Assembly (NCBI GenBank): GCA_017999915.1
Contig: JAGNKX010000009.1
Coordinates: 62,001 to 126,000 of the forward strand
Direction of reading: 5' to 3'
Origin: Spirochaetota bacterium
Lineage (GTDB): Bacteria > Spirochaetota > UBA4802 > UBA5550
DNA: 64,000 nucleotides
Numbering within the stretch: position 1 is the stretch's first letter; each line of letters starts with the position of its first letter. Under the pieces are notes generated by a model that was not told the origin of the DNA, made no database searches, and worked only from the letters and a program-made list of their open reading frames with translations. Made by a program: the position numbers and the translations under genes. Positions 1 through 8,486 of the stretch are shown here, piece by piece.

Positions 1-334
1 TTCCGCCCATGGCGGCGTCGACGCTGACCTGCTCCTCGAAGCCGTGGCCGGTGCCGTCGTCGAGGCGCACCAGCCAATTCCCCGCCACGGACGGCACAAA
101 GGCGAAGCGGCCGTTCTTATCGGTGCGGCCGTTCTGGTATTCCACTTCCTTATTCCCCGGGGCGAATACTTTCAGGGAGGCGTAGGATATGGACTCCCCG
201 TCATCGTAATAGGCCCTGATCACCATCGCCTTTCCCTGTTCGATGGTGCGGGTGATGCCGTGGGCCAGAAGAGACCCCGTGTTGATTGAAGCCAGGACGA
301 TTATGGCCACGATAATAATTTTTTGTTTTAACAT
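1..334 (-). CDS. Partial secreted NikK/DUF4198-like periplasmic metal-uptake protein
   Basis: This gene reads leftward and runs off the window edge; about 111 residues are visible. It starts MLKQKIIIVAIIVLA, a hydrophobic signal peptide, and the mature protein probably begins at the His of LLAHGITR. Next comes a carboxypeptidase-regulatory or Ig-like fold (YASLKVFAP, then GRTDKNGRFAFVP and GNWLVRLDDGTGHG). A His at the mature N terminus followed by this fold is typical of small periplasmic proteins encoded beside nickel or cobalt transporters. It is divergent from a TonB receptor and near nikR, which supports a metal role. The exact family is inferred, and the C-terminal half is not visible. 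Confidence 0.6.
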   Translation of the reverse strand, partial: MLKQKIIIVAIIVLASINTGSLLAHGITRTIEQGKAMVIRAYYDDGESISYASLKVFAPGNKEVEYQNGRTDKNGRFAFVPSVAGNWLVRLDDGTGHGFEEQVSVDAAMGG

Positions 335-484
335 AGTAATAATCTCCATGTATCTTATGGTAATTTGATACGAGTGGCGCGGCGCTGAAACCGGCGACAG
401 GCCACTCTTCCGTGGACCCGCCGACCGCATGGACACTATTGCCCCCGTTCTTTTTATGTCAAACATATTTCACACATAATTTTT

Positions 485-545
485 TTTCGTGTTACTTTTA
501 GTATATGTATTGACATTTTATGTTACATAAAAAGTGTGTTACTGA
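485..545. promoter_or_regulatory. Candidate NikR-regulated divergent promoter region
   Basis: This AT-rich spacer lies between the divergent metal-uptake genes. It has GTGTTAC at 489-495, ATGTTAC at 520-526 and GTGTTAC at 536-542, and a TTGACA-like -35 at 510-515. From memory, the NikR consensus in related anaerobes is GTGTTAC-N13/14-GTAACAC. Here the half-sites are direct rather than inverted repeats, so the assignment is tentative. A nikR gene lies 3.4 kb downstream. Confidence 0.35.
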
Positions 546-587
546 TAATTTTTTAGTGCCATCATCGGCACCGGAAAGGAGGATTTA

Positions 588-2906
588 ATGATCAAGTTGG
601 CAAGTCGTTTGATATTCATCGCGCTCTGCGTGACGATGCCGGCGACGGTCCTTTACCCGCAGCAGGGGGCGCAAAAAAAGGATAATCCGGCCGGTAAAAA
701 GCAGGAGGCCGAAGAGCAGAAAAAACAGGAAGATGAAGGAAAGGACGCCGATACCGCGAAAAAGCAGGGCGGCGGCGACATCACCCTGAAGGAGATCGTG
801 GTCAAGGGCGAGCAGTTCATCAAGAAATCGCCCTACACCATCAATGTCGTCAATTCCAATGATATTGAAAAGAAGGGAATATCCCGCACGGCCGATATCA
901 TCAAGATGGTGCCGGGCGTGAAGATGCATGAATACGACCAGGGTGGGGTCTCCAACGCCATAAGCATACGCGGATTCCAGAGCGGCGTCCACGGCGGAGA
1001 CATGGGGGTATACCTCGACGGCATTCCCCTGAATGAATACTACGGCCACGGCGGCGGATACGCGGACCCCAACATCCTGATACCGATGGAGCTCGACAAG
1101 GTCCTGGTGTACAAGGGCCCCTCGTCGGCCCTGTACGGCAACTTTTCCCGGGGTGGCACCATCGTGTACCTGACCAAAAAAGGCGGGGATTACATCCACG
1201 GGAACGTGAAATACGGCTCCTGGAACACGGTGGATGTCCAGAGCGCCATTGGAAAAACCATAATAAGCGACAAGCTGACGAACAACACGGCAGTCCAGTT
1301 CTACCGCACCGATGGCTTCCAGGAGAATTCAAAGCAGCTCTACGGCAACGGCTCCACGCGGTTCACCTACCGGCCGACCAGCGACCTGGAGATAACCCTC
1401 TCTCTAAGGGCCCACGGCGACGAGTGGAACGCCCCGGGATATTATTCGCGGACCCAGTGGGGGATGAGGAAATACGGCTTCAAGCAGCGCATGTTTAACA
1501 TCCTCTCCCTTCCCGTTGACATCAATGATTTCGCACAGAATGACGGCGGCAACCGGAGGCAGTTCACGGAGCGCCTCGATATAAACTACGCGTTCAACGA
1601 AAATGTGAAAATACTGGCCTGGGGCTTCGGCCTCCAGACCAAGTGGACCCGGTTCAATAAAAGCGGATCCTCGACTCAAACAGAGCAGGACTACCGCATC
1701 GGCAAGTACGGGAGCGGCGCCAACGCAAACATTGACGTGCCCCTGTACGGTGACATTAAATTGAAGGCGATACTCGGCTATGAGTTTTTCAGCGACAGTA
1801 CGGTGTACCGTCAGTATGCCACGTTTGACAGGATCAGGCAGAACCTGTCACAGAAAAAATACACCACCTTCCAGACCCACGGATTATTCCTGGAAACCGA
1901 ATGGAGCCTGAGCCAGTACTTTACGCCGGTTATCGGCGTGCGGGCCGATCTTTTCGCGGGAAATTTCAAGAACGCCATGTACCTGCAAGACATGACGAGC
2001 ATCACAAATCCCGTACAGCTCTTCATAAAATCAAAGGAGCGGCGCCAGACCATCGATCCGAAAGATTACACCTCGGTGAATCCCAAGTTCGGCTTCACAT
2101 CGGAATTGGTCAAGGACGTGCTCAGATTCAGGGCCAACGCGAGCAACGGCTTCATCATGCCGCCGGACACCACCATCTACCAGACCTGGCAGCACCTGTC
2201 GCCGTCGAAGATCTGGCAGTATGAAGGGGGCCTCACCGCCACCTACGAGAAATACCTCTGGGCCGACGTAACGGGCTACATGATCGACGTCACCAACGAG
2301 GCAAAGGAAGAGCCGGTGGGATCGGGACTGTACGGCAACATGGGAACGACACGCCGCTGGGGCATTGAATCAACCATCAAGATCATGCCGGTGAAGTACC
2401 TTGAACTGGACGGCACTTTCACCTGGATGAAGAGCAAGGTGCGGGAGATACCGCTCTGGGGCACCAGGGCCTCGACGAATTATGTCAATGTCGGCAACAT
2501 GCTCACCAAGGGCTCGCCCCTTCCCAACATCCCGGAATACAAGGCCGGGGCCGAGATCATCTGGAGCACCCCCATCGGGCTTGGGGGCGGTTTCGCGTGG
2601 AACTGGCTGGGACCGCAGTATACGGATGTGTACGGCACAAGGACATGGGCCAAGGCCCTCATCCTCTACTATCTCAACAGCGTCTACTCCATGGGGCTGG
2701 GTGAAGCAGGCCCGATTTATAAGGGATTTAATACCTTCGACCTCTACCTGACCTACACCATGGAGTCGGAGAAGTACCCCCTCACGTTCAGATTTGACGC
2801 GAAGAATATCCTGAATACGTATTATGCCGGATACACAGGCAATTACAATACCTGGGCGCCGGGGGCGCCCCGTTCCTTTGAGGGATCGGTGGGAATGAAG
2901 TTTTAG
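588..2906 (+). CDS. TonB-dependent outer-membrane receptor, probably for nickel or a metal chelate
   Basis: This 772-residue protein has a strong ribosome site (GGAAAGGAGG) before the ATG. It has a signal peptide (about 1-25), then a Lys/Glu/Gln-rich linker (27-62). A TonB-box-like ITLKEIVVKGE follows at 65-75. The plug domain covers about 78-200, with INVVNSNDIEKKG, the IRGFQSG motif and YKGPSSALYG. A 22-strand-type barrel runs to a terminal Phe (GSVGMKF), the usual outer-membrane assembly signal. The length is normal for the family. TonB receptors import chelated metals or cobamides using TonB energy. The two DUF4198 neighbours and nikR point to nickel, but the substrate is inferred. Confidence 0.9.
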   Translation: MIKLASRLIFIALCVTMPATVLYPQQGAQKKDNPAGKKQEAEEQKKQEDEGKDADTAKKQGGGDITLKEIVVKGEQFIKKSPYTINVVNSNDIEKKGISRTADIIKMVPGVKMHEYDQGGVSNAISIRGFQSGVHGGDMGVYLDGIPLNEYYGHGGGYADPNILIPMELDKVLVYKGPSSALYGNFSRGGTIVYLTKKGGDYIHGNVKYGSWNTVDVQSAIGKTIISDKLTNNTAVQFYRTDGFQENSKQLYGNGSTRFTYRPTSDLEITLSLRAHGDEWNAPGYYSRTQWGMRKYGFKQRMFNILSLPVDINDFAQNDGGNRRQFTERLDINYAFNENVKILAWGFGLQTKWTRFNKSGSSTQTEQDYRIGKYGSGANANIDVPLYGDIKLKAILGYEFFSDSTVYRQYATFDRIRQNLSQKKYTTFQTHGLFLETEWSLSQYFTPVIGVRADLFAGNFKNAMYLQDMTSITNPVQLFIKSKERRQTIDPKDYTSVNPKFGFTSELVKDVLRFRANASNGFIMPPDTTIYQTWQHLSPSKIWQYEGGLTATYEKYLWADVTGYMIDVTNEAKEEPVGSGLYGNMGTTRRWGIESTIKIMPVKYLELDGTFTWMKSKVREIPLWGTRASTNYVNVGNMLTKGSPLPNIPEYKAGAEIIWSTPIGLGGGFAWNWLGPQYTDVYGTRTWAKALILYYLNSVYSMGLGEAGPIYKGFNTFDLYLTYTMESEKYPLTFRFDAKNILNTYYAGYTGNYNTWAPGAPRSFEGSVGMKF

Positions 2907-2918
2907 CAACTGCCGAGT

Positions 2919-3020
2919 CCTCCCCCTTGATGGGGGAGGAAAGGAGGGGGTGAAAAATTGATGGTGAAGCTGCCATCGCCATAATCACCCTCCCCTGATC
3001 CCTCCCATCGAGGGAGGGGA
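2919..3020. repeat. GC-rich nested hairpin element (MITE/REP-like), copy 1
   Basis: Just after the TonB receptor stop is CCTCCCCC/GGGGGAGG (2919-2939), then an arm GGAGGGGGTG (2943-2952) that pairs with CACCCTCCCC (2987-2996), then a second hairpin CCCTCCC/GGGAGGG (3000-3018). The arrangement and the preceding GCAACTGC match the element at 37789-37925. It could end or buffer transcription between the receptor and the next gene, or be a non-autonomous mobile repeat. Confidence 0.6.
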
Positions 3021-3041
3021 ATATCTAAATGGAGTAAATCT

Positions 3042-3830
3042 ATGACAATAAAAAGAACAACGATGATTAAAACAGCGGCGCTGATGCTGGCTACCGCCCT
3101 GCCGGTGGCGTTGAGCGCCCACGACATGTGGTTCGAGATGAAGGATTTCAATGTCGCGAAGGGATCGGCCCTGGAGTGCGCCTATCCGTCGGATCACACG
3201 TTCCCGTCATCAAACAAGGAATTCGTTCCTGCCGACAGGACGGCACCGAGCTATCTTATCGCCCCCTCGGGAGCCGTTATACCCGTTGCGGCGGTCGGCA
3301 ACAACCTGAACCGGAGCTCCCGGAAGCTGGCCCAGGCCGGATCGTACCTGGCCGTGTCGGGTAAAAAGTGGACCCACTGGGTCAAGACCACAGACGGCCA
3401 TGTGGAGGGTAAGAACAAGACCCAGGTAAAGAACGCCGTAAAGGGAATTTACAGCGGGAAGTTTTGCAAGGCCATAATCACCGTGGAAAAGCCGGGGGGC
3501 ACCGTGTTCTCGAAAGTTGTCGGCCAGGACCTCGAAATCATCCCCATCAAGGACCCGGGGACCCTGAAAAAAGGGGACATCCTGCCGATCAAGGTGCTGC
3601 TCAAGGGCAAACCGGCGGAGATGGAGGTAAAAGCAACCTATGATGGCTACTCATCGAAAAGCAATGTCTTTGCCGTAACGATAAAAACGAACAAGCAGGG
3701 AATGGGAGAAATAAAAATCGGCAAGAAGGGGAAATGGCTGATACAAACCGGCTGCAAGGAAACACCGGCCGATACGCGCCTCTATGACGAAAAGATGTAC
3801 GCGGCGACCCTGACGTTTCAAATAAAATAA
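3042..3830 (+). CDS. DUF4198 family periplasmic metal-binding protein
   Basis: This 262-residue exported protein has a signal peptide ending ALSA (residue 26). The mature N terminus is HDMWFEM, the hallmark of DUF4198 proteins, whose N-terminal His-Asp is thought to help bind Ni or Co. The middle contains repeated beta-rich segments such as GSYLAVSGKKWTHWVK and GDILPIKVLLKGKP. The C terminus has the usual KGKWLIQTGCKE and MYAATLTFQIK. It lies 135 bp after the TonB receptor on the same strand, with a GC-rich hairpin between, so it is probably part of the same metal-uptake unit. Direct function is inferred from family and context. Confidence 0.75.
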   Translation: MTIKRTTMIKTAALMLATALPVALSAHDMWFEMKDFNVAKGSALECAYPSDHTFPSSNKEFVPADRTAPSYLIAPSGAVIPVAAVGNNLNRSSRKLAQAGSYLAVSGKKWTHWVKTTDGHVEGKNKTQVKNAVKGIYSGKFCKAIITVEKPGGTVFSKVVGQDLEIIPIKDPGTLKKGDILPIKVLLKGKPAEMEVKATYDGYSSKSNVFAVTIKTNKQGMGEIKIGKKGKWLIQTGCKETPADTRLYDEKMYAATLTFQIK

Positions 3831-3865
3831 GAAGAGTGCAAGAATACATATCCAAATTACTCGCC

Positions 3866-3906
3866 CTCAGGACCCGGATGCGCAATGCCGGGCCCTGAGA
3901 CCTTTT
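3866..3906 (+). terminator. Hairpin terminator after the DUF4198 gene
   Basis: CTCAGGACCCGG pairs with CCGGGCCCTGAG around a short loop and is followed by ACCTTTTAT. It lies between the convergent DUF4198 and nikR genes. Confidence 0.5.
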
Positions 3907-3965
3907 ATACAAGCCCTCATGTACATTCCCGCTGCAACATAAAGCAGCTATCAATAAATTGTTTC

Positions 3966-4373
3966 TTACCCCGTCGTGGTGCAGGTCAGCTTGCCGTGGC
4001 GCACGTTCTTGATCGACAGGAGCTTGTCGGCAATGGCCTGGATCTGCTTCGTCTTTCCCCGGAGGATGAGGACTTCCAGGCAGTTGTGCTCGTCCAGGTG
4101 TATATGGGTCGTGGACACGATGATGCGGTGGTTGTGGTGCTGGATCTCGTTCAGCTTGTCCGAGAGCTCCCTCACGTCATGGCTGTAGATCAGGGTGAGG
4201 GTGCCGATGGACTCGGCGTTCTTGTCGGAGAGATCCTCCGAAACCAGCCGGTCGCGGATAAGGTCGCGGATCGCCTCCGAACGGTTGACATACCCCTTCG
4301 ATTCGATGAGCTCGTCGAATCGCGTCAGCAGCTTCTCTTCAATCGATACGCCAAAACGGATCAATGATTTCAT
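3966..4373 (-). CDS. nikR: Nickel-responsive transcriptional repressor NikR
   Basis: This 135-residue protein has an N-terminal ribbon-helix-helix domain (SLIRFGVSIEEKLLTRFDELI, then YVNRSEAIRDLIRDRL) and a C-terminal ACT-like nickel domain. The high-affinity nickel ligands of E. coli NikR (His76, His87, His89, Cys95) are present with exact spacing as His79, His90, His92 and Cys98 in STTHIHLDEHNC. The start at MKSLIRFG has an AGGA ribosome site; an upstream in-frame start would add an unlikely basic tail. It is convergent with the metal-uptake genes and probably represses them when nickel is plentiful. Confidence 0.93.
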   Translation of the reverse strand: MKSLIRFGVSIEEKLLTRFDELIESKGYVNRSEAIRDLIRDRLVSEDLSDKNAESIGTLTLIYSHDVRELSDKLNEIQHHNHRIIVSTTHIHLDEHNCLEVLILRGKTKQIQAIADKLLSIKNVRHGKLTCTTTG

Positions 4374-4573
4374 GTCTTTTTCCTGTTTCTTTTTTAGAAT
4401 AACGGTCCGTACCGGCAGGTCCCTCACAATCCACGCATTATACAGGGAACCGGAAATCCCATCAAATCATTTTTTGGCCCCGCATCAAGAAAATACCCCA
4501 CCGGCAATAATAATTTAACTCTTGATTTTTATCGGGCTTTGCAGCATGATAACCTCATCATAGAGGTTCCACA

Positions 4574-6538
4574 ATGAAATTAAGCCTTCGCATGAAATTA
4601 TTCTTGGGCTTCATGGCCCTGAATTTTACCGTGGCGCTCCTCCTCGGATTCTTCATGTATAAAGCTTCGAGCGACCGTTTTTTCCAAACCTTCCGCGATC
4701 ACAAGCTTTCCATAGCGCGCTTTATCTCCACCGCCATCGACGGCGATATCCATGAATCGTTCACCACGCCCGAATCATCGAAAAACCCCAGGTTCTGGAA
4801 CTACATAAAGCTGATCAGCACGGTCTGGAAAAACGAAAAGGAAGTCCGCTACATATACACGGTGAACTACGACCGGAAGCGGGACAAGCTCTTTTACGGA
4901 CTGGACGGCAACATTCCCGAGCAGGACCTCATGTGGTTCGAGACCCCCTCCTTCGCCTTCGATTTTTTCATCGGCAAGGACGGCCTCATCACCGTTGAAT
5001 ACAACTACACCATTTTCAAGAGCGATTTCGAAATCGACAGCGAAATCGGCAAGATAAAGATCTCCATGTTGAACGGCAAGGATAAAAAGCTGCTCTTCGT
5101 GCAGGGCAAGCCCGTGTGTGAAGTGCTCACCACCGATCCCCTGTCCGCGCGCTGCCCCGGCGGTGTCTCCCGGCGGGACGACCGGGTAAAAGCCGGACCC
5201 ATAACCGTCAACGGCAAAACGATGGAATGCACCACCACTTATTCGGGAAAGGGGGAGCCGAGCTCCTATCCGGGCAACGCCTTCATCGAAACGAGCAGTG
5301 TCGTCACGAAAATGAAAAACATCATCAAGAATAAAAAGGATTACGTCGAAAAAGATCTGATCCATAACGCCTATGGCAACTACATAACGGCCTATTCGAC
5401 CATAGTCAACGGCAAGGGCGAAGGGATCGGCCTCGTCTGCGTCGACATCAACTTCAAGGAAGTGGAGGAATTCAGGCGCAGCATACTTATCGTAGCGGTG
5501 GCCATGGCATTTGTCACCTTCGTGATATCGACCCTCTTCACGATATACCTGTCGCGGCACTTCACGCAGCCCCTGGGGAAGCTGATGACGGGGATCAACA
5601 ACCTGGCGTCGGGCGACATGACCACCATGGTCGACATCCGCAGCGGCGACGAATTCAGCAGGCTCGCGGAAAGCTTCAACTCCATGGTCAAAAGCCTCCA
5701 CGCCTCCTCGGAGGAGCAGAAGCGCCTGATCAACGAGATCACGCAGCTTAACGAAAACCTGGAGCAGCGCGTCATCGACCGCACCCTCACCATACAGGCG
5801 CAGTCGGAAGAGCTGAACCGGCAGATCATGATGGCGCGGCGCATCCAGATATCGCTCCTGCCGGTGCGGCTGCCCGACATCAACGCCGTGACCCTGAGCT
5901 TCAAGTACCAGCCGATGATGGCGGTGGGGGGGGATTTCATCGATTTCTACTACAACAACCGGGAAATGATGCTCTTCATCTGCGACGTGTCGGGACACGG
6001 CGTGCCCGCGGCCTTCCTCTCAGCCATGGTGAAGATGTCCCTGCCGGCATGCTACAACGCGGGCCGCAACACGTCCCTGGCGATGGAAAAGCTCCACCAG
6101 TCTCTGCAGGGCAAGATGGGTGGCCACTTCATCTCGGCCATTTTCTGCCACATCGACCTCGCGGCCGGGACCATGACCTCGTCGAACGCCGGGCATCCGC
6201 CCATCATCATCATCCGGAAAAACGGGGACGTTGAATTCGTCGGCTCCCAGGGAAGGATCATCAGCGAAAAGCTGCCGTTGAACGCGACGAACGTCACGAC
6301 GAGGCTCGAGGAAGGAGACAAGATGATTCTCTACACGGACGGCATCACCGAGGCCCGGAACCACGACCTTGTCATGTTCGGCGAGGACAACCTGGTGCGG
6401 TTCATCCGCCAGCACCGGCTGCGCCCGGCGACGGAGCTGTGCGAGGAGATCTACCGGATGGTCATCAACTACATCGGCACCACGTCCCCGGAATTCGAGG
6501 ACGACATCACCCTCATGGTATCCGAGTATAACGGCTGA
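4574..6538 (+). CDS. Membrane-bound HAMP-SpoIIE (PP2C) serine phosphatase, RsbU-type
   Basis: This 654-residue sensor phosphatase has a first membrane helix at about 8-29 and a large periplasmic sensor of roughly 270 residues. A second helix lies at about 302-325 (SILIVAVAMAFVTFVIS), followed by HAMP (QPLGKLMTGINNLASGDM), a coiled coil (about 378-420) and a SpoIIE domain. The metal-binding acidic motifs are all visible: VGGDFIDFY, CDVSGHGVPAAF, LYTDGITEA and the final EDDITLM. Such enzymes dephosphorylate anti-anti-sigma (STAS) proteins in partner-switching pathways. No STAS or anti-sigma kinase lies beside it, so its partner is elsewhere. The input signal is unknown. Confidence 0.9.
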   Translation: MKLSLRMKLFLGFMALNFTVALLLGFFMYKASSDRFFQTFRDHKLSIARFISTAIDGDIHESFTTPESSKNPRFWNYIKLISTVWKNEKEVRYIYTVNYDRKRDKLFYGLDGNIPEQDLMWFETPSFAFDFFIGKDGLITVEYNYTIFKSDFEIDSEIGKIKISMLNGKDKKLLFVQGKPVCEVLTTDPLSARCPGGVSRRDDRVKAGPITVNGKTMECTTTYSGKGEPSSYPGNAFIETSSVVTKMKNIIKNKKDYVEKDLIHNAYGNYITAYSTIVNGKGEGIGLVCVDINFKEVEEFRRSILIVAVAMAFVTFVISTLFTIYLSRHFTQPLGKLMTGINNLASGDMTTMVDIRSGDEFSRLAESFNSMVKSLHASSEEQKRLINEITQLNENLEQRVIDRTLTIQAQSEELNRQIMMARRIQISLLPVRLPDINAVTLSFKYQPMMAVGGDFIDFYYNNREMMLFICDVSGHGVPAAFLSAMVKMSLPACYNAGRNTSLAMEKLHQSLQGKMGGHFISAIFCHIDLAAGTMTSSNAGHPPIIIIRKNGDVEFVGSQGRIISEKLPLNATNVTTRLEEGDKMILYTDGITEARNHDLVMFGEDNLVRFIRQHRLRPATELCEEIYRMVINYIGTTSPEFEDDITLMVSEYNG

Positions 6539-6574
6539 GAAATACCGGCGGCGTATTTACGGACCTGCCTACAA

Positions 6575-6599
6575 AAAAGCCCCCGAAGAGGGGGCTTTT
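6575..6599 (+). terminator. Intrinsic terminator between convergent genes
   Basis: A perfect 10-bp stem AAAAGCCCCC/GGGGGCTTTT (6575-6584 and 6590-6599) has A and T tracts on opposite sides. It can therefore end the SpoIIE transcript and also the outer-membrane gene transcribed from the other side. Confidence 0.85.
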
Positions 6600-6622
6600 C
6601 GCATTCTTAAGAAAGCACACCA

Positions 6623-7633
6623 TTAAAGATTATAGGCAACTCCCAGCTGCGCGTAAAACTTATGCACGGGCCCGCCCTTGTACCACGCCTTGGCCGGCAC
6701 GATGACCCAGAAGAACCCCGAGGTAAAGGAAAAGCCGCCGTGCGACACGGTCATGGTGACTGACGGAACCACGTCGCTCACGCCTTTCTTGGGGGCCACG
6801 TGCTGGCGCCATATGAGGTCGTCTCCGCCATCGGCCACCGGAGTAAGATCGAAATCAGTCCCGTTCAGGGACATGATGTACCAGTTATTGAACCCGTAGG
6901 TCCGGCCGATATAATAGCCGGCGGTCAGGGACGGCGTGATGGTGATGACATCTTTAAGAAGCTCGAAGTCATGGCTGATGCCGAGCTGCACATAATAATC
7001 GCCGGCCCTCTTGTAGCCGACATAGTTATCATAGAAGACCGCTATGGTCGGATTGATCCAGGGCACGCAGTCAAGGCCGACGTTGACGCCGACGCTGAAA
7101 TAGCTGGTGTCCCATTTTTTCACGGCATTGACCGACTCCACCCGCGTCCAGGCCATTTCCCTGGCATACTTGGAATTGTAGTAGTAATAATACCAGAAAT
7201 TAGCCCCCAGGGTGATGATACCTTCGAACGTGTGGGAGTATTCGGCGCCGAAATCAAGACCCTGGTTGGCGTAGGCATAGGCATTGACCTGCTTCTTTTT
7301 CTTGTGTATGGAGCTCATGGACCAGTCGTCGAAATAGTATTTATCCGGCTTTTTCGTGAATCCGTTGAAAACCCAGCTCGACGCAACCTCGGCGGCCACC
7401 GTGACCTTGAAGCCGGAGCCAAAGGGCTCCCATGAAACGGAAGGATAAAAATAGCCGTCCCCGGCATAGAAATCTATGCCGCGCCATATATACTTGCTGT
7501 AATAGTTAATGGAAAAACCGAGGCCCAGGGAATTGTCTTCCTTGGCGGCCTCCTGCTCTTTCGCGCCGGCCTGGGCAAACACCTGGGTCGATATGATCAT
7601 TATTGCCATGATCGTTAATAGTATTTTTTTCAT
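6623..7633 (-). CDS. Outer-membrane beta-barrel protein of unknown function
   Basis: This is a 336-residue protein from the start MKKILLTIMAIM, chosen because AGGTGG lies just upstream and the signal peptide then ends VFA-QA. An upstream in-frame ATG would put five residues before this. After a short charged linker, the sequence alternates aromatic beta strands (GFSINYYSKYIWRGIDFY, FWYYYYYNSKYAREM, FYAQLGVAYNL at the end). The SKYIWRG motif resembles the TIGR02001/Gcw_chp group of barrels. No substrate can be inferred. It is transcribed alone, convergent with the SpoIIE phosphatase gene. Confidence 0.7.
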   Translation of the reverse strand: MKKILLTIMAIMIISTQVFAQAGAKEQEAAKEDNSLGLGFSINYYSKYIWRGIDFYAGDGYFYPSVSWEPFGSGFKVTVAAEVASSWVFNGFTKKPDKYYFDDWSMSSIHKKKKQVNAYAYANQGLDFGAEYSHTFEGIITLGANFWYYYYYNSKYAREMAWTRVESVNAVKKWDTSYFSVGVNVGLDCVPWINPTIAVFYDNYVGYKRAGDYYVQLGISHDFELLKDVITITPSLTAGYYIGRTYGFNNWYIMSLNGTDFDLTPVADGGDDLIWRQHVAPKKGVSDVVPSVTMTVSHGGFSFTSGFFWVIVPAKAWYKGGPVHKFYAQLGVAYNL

Positions 7634-7871
7634 AATCCACCTATACATGCCGTGTATTTATAGAATCGCTTTATGTGATCAATGCTACGATCCATCCCTT
7701 AATGAATCAATCACATCCATATAAAGAAGTAAATGAATAATAAAAAATCCATGTCAATATTTTTTCATCAAATATGCTGTATCATAATGTAAAATTCCCC
7801 CGATCGGAACACCGTTTTTTTTCTTGCTCAATAATGACCGGTCATTACCATTAACCGCACGAGGCCACTAT

Positions 7872-8474
7872 ATGGATAACGCTGATCTCCGACGGTATCT
7901 CGAACCGTCATCGATTATCGATTGCGGTCATCCCGATATCGCGCGGACCGCGAAGGAGCTGTCGAATGGCTCCACAGGCATTAACGAGACCGCCCGGCGG
8001 TGTTTTGAGTTCGTAAGGGACGGCATATTACACAGCTACGATTATCGGATGAACCCGGTTACGCTGAAGGCGTCGGACGTGCTGGCCAATCGCACGGGTT
8101 ACTGCTTCGCAAAGAGCCACCTCCTGGCCGCCCTTCTCAGGGCCAACGATATTCCCGCGGGCCTCTGCTATCAGCGCCTGCTCCTCGAGGAATTCGGGAC
8201 CTATTGCATCCATGGTTTCAACGCGGTGTACCTGCCGGAGACCGGCTGGTACCGCGCGGACGCCCGCGGCAACAAGGAGGGCGTTGACGCGCAATTCACG
8301 CCGCCGGCGGAACGCCTGGCTTACCGGGCGGATAAGAACGGCGAAATGACGCTCCCCGGCATATGGGCCGAACCCCTTCCCGCCGTGATTGAAGTCCTGT
8401 CCAAATACGATAATTATCTTGACGTACGAAAGAATCTGCCGGATATCGATCCGGTAATGATACCAGCTCGATAA
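7872..8474 (+). CDS. Cytoplasmic transglutaminase-like cysteine protease-fold protein
   Basis: This 200-residue protein is read from ATG 7872 (GAGG upstream); a TTG 48 bases earlier is in frame but less likely. The transglutaminase core triad is present: Cys in TGYCFAKSHLLAALLR, His in CIHGFNAVYL and Asp in YRADARGN. No signal peptide is seen, so it probably acts in the cytoplasm. Family members hydrolyse or transfer acyl groups at amide bonds, but many are of unknown role. The gene ends 12 bp before fabK, so the two are probably co-transcribed. A link to fatty-acid metabolism is only suggested by position. Confidence 0.75.
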   Translation: MDNADLRRYLEPSSIIDCGHPDIARTAKELSNGSTGINETARRCFEFVRDGILHSYDYRMNPVTLKASDVLANRTGYCFAKSHLLAALLRANDIPAGLCYQRLLLEEFGTYCIHGFNAVYLPETGWYRADARGNKEGVDAQFTPPAERLAYRADKNGEMTLPGIWAEPLPAVIEVLSKYDNYLDVRKNLPDIDPVMIPAR

Positions 8475-8486
8475 CAGGGACCCTCA

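Noticed and set aside
4775-5998. A long antisense reading frame under the SpoIIE phosphatase gene.
   Set aside because: It is a shadow of the real gene with no homology or ribosome site. The same holds for similar frames under carB, the alkyl-sulfatase-like gene and others.
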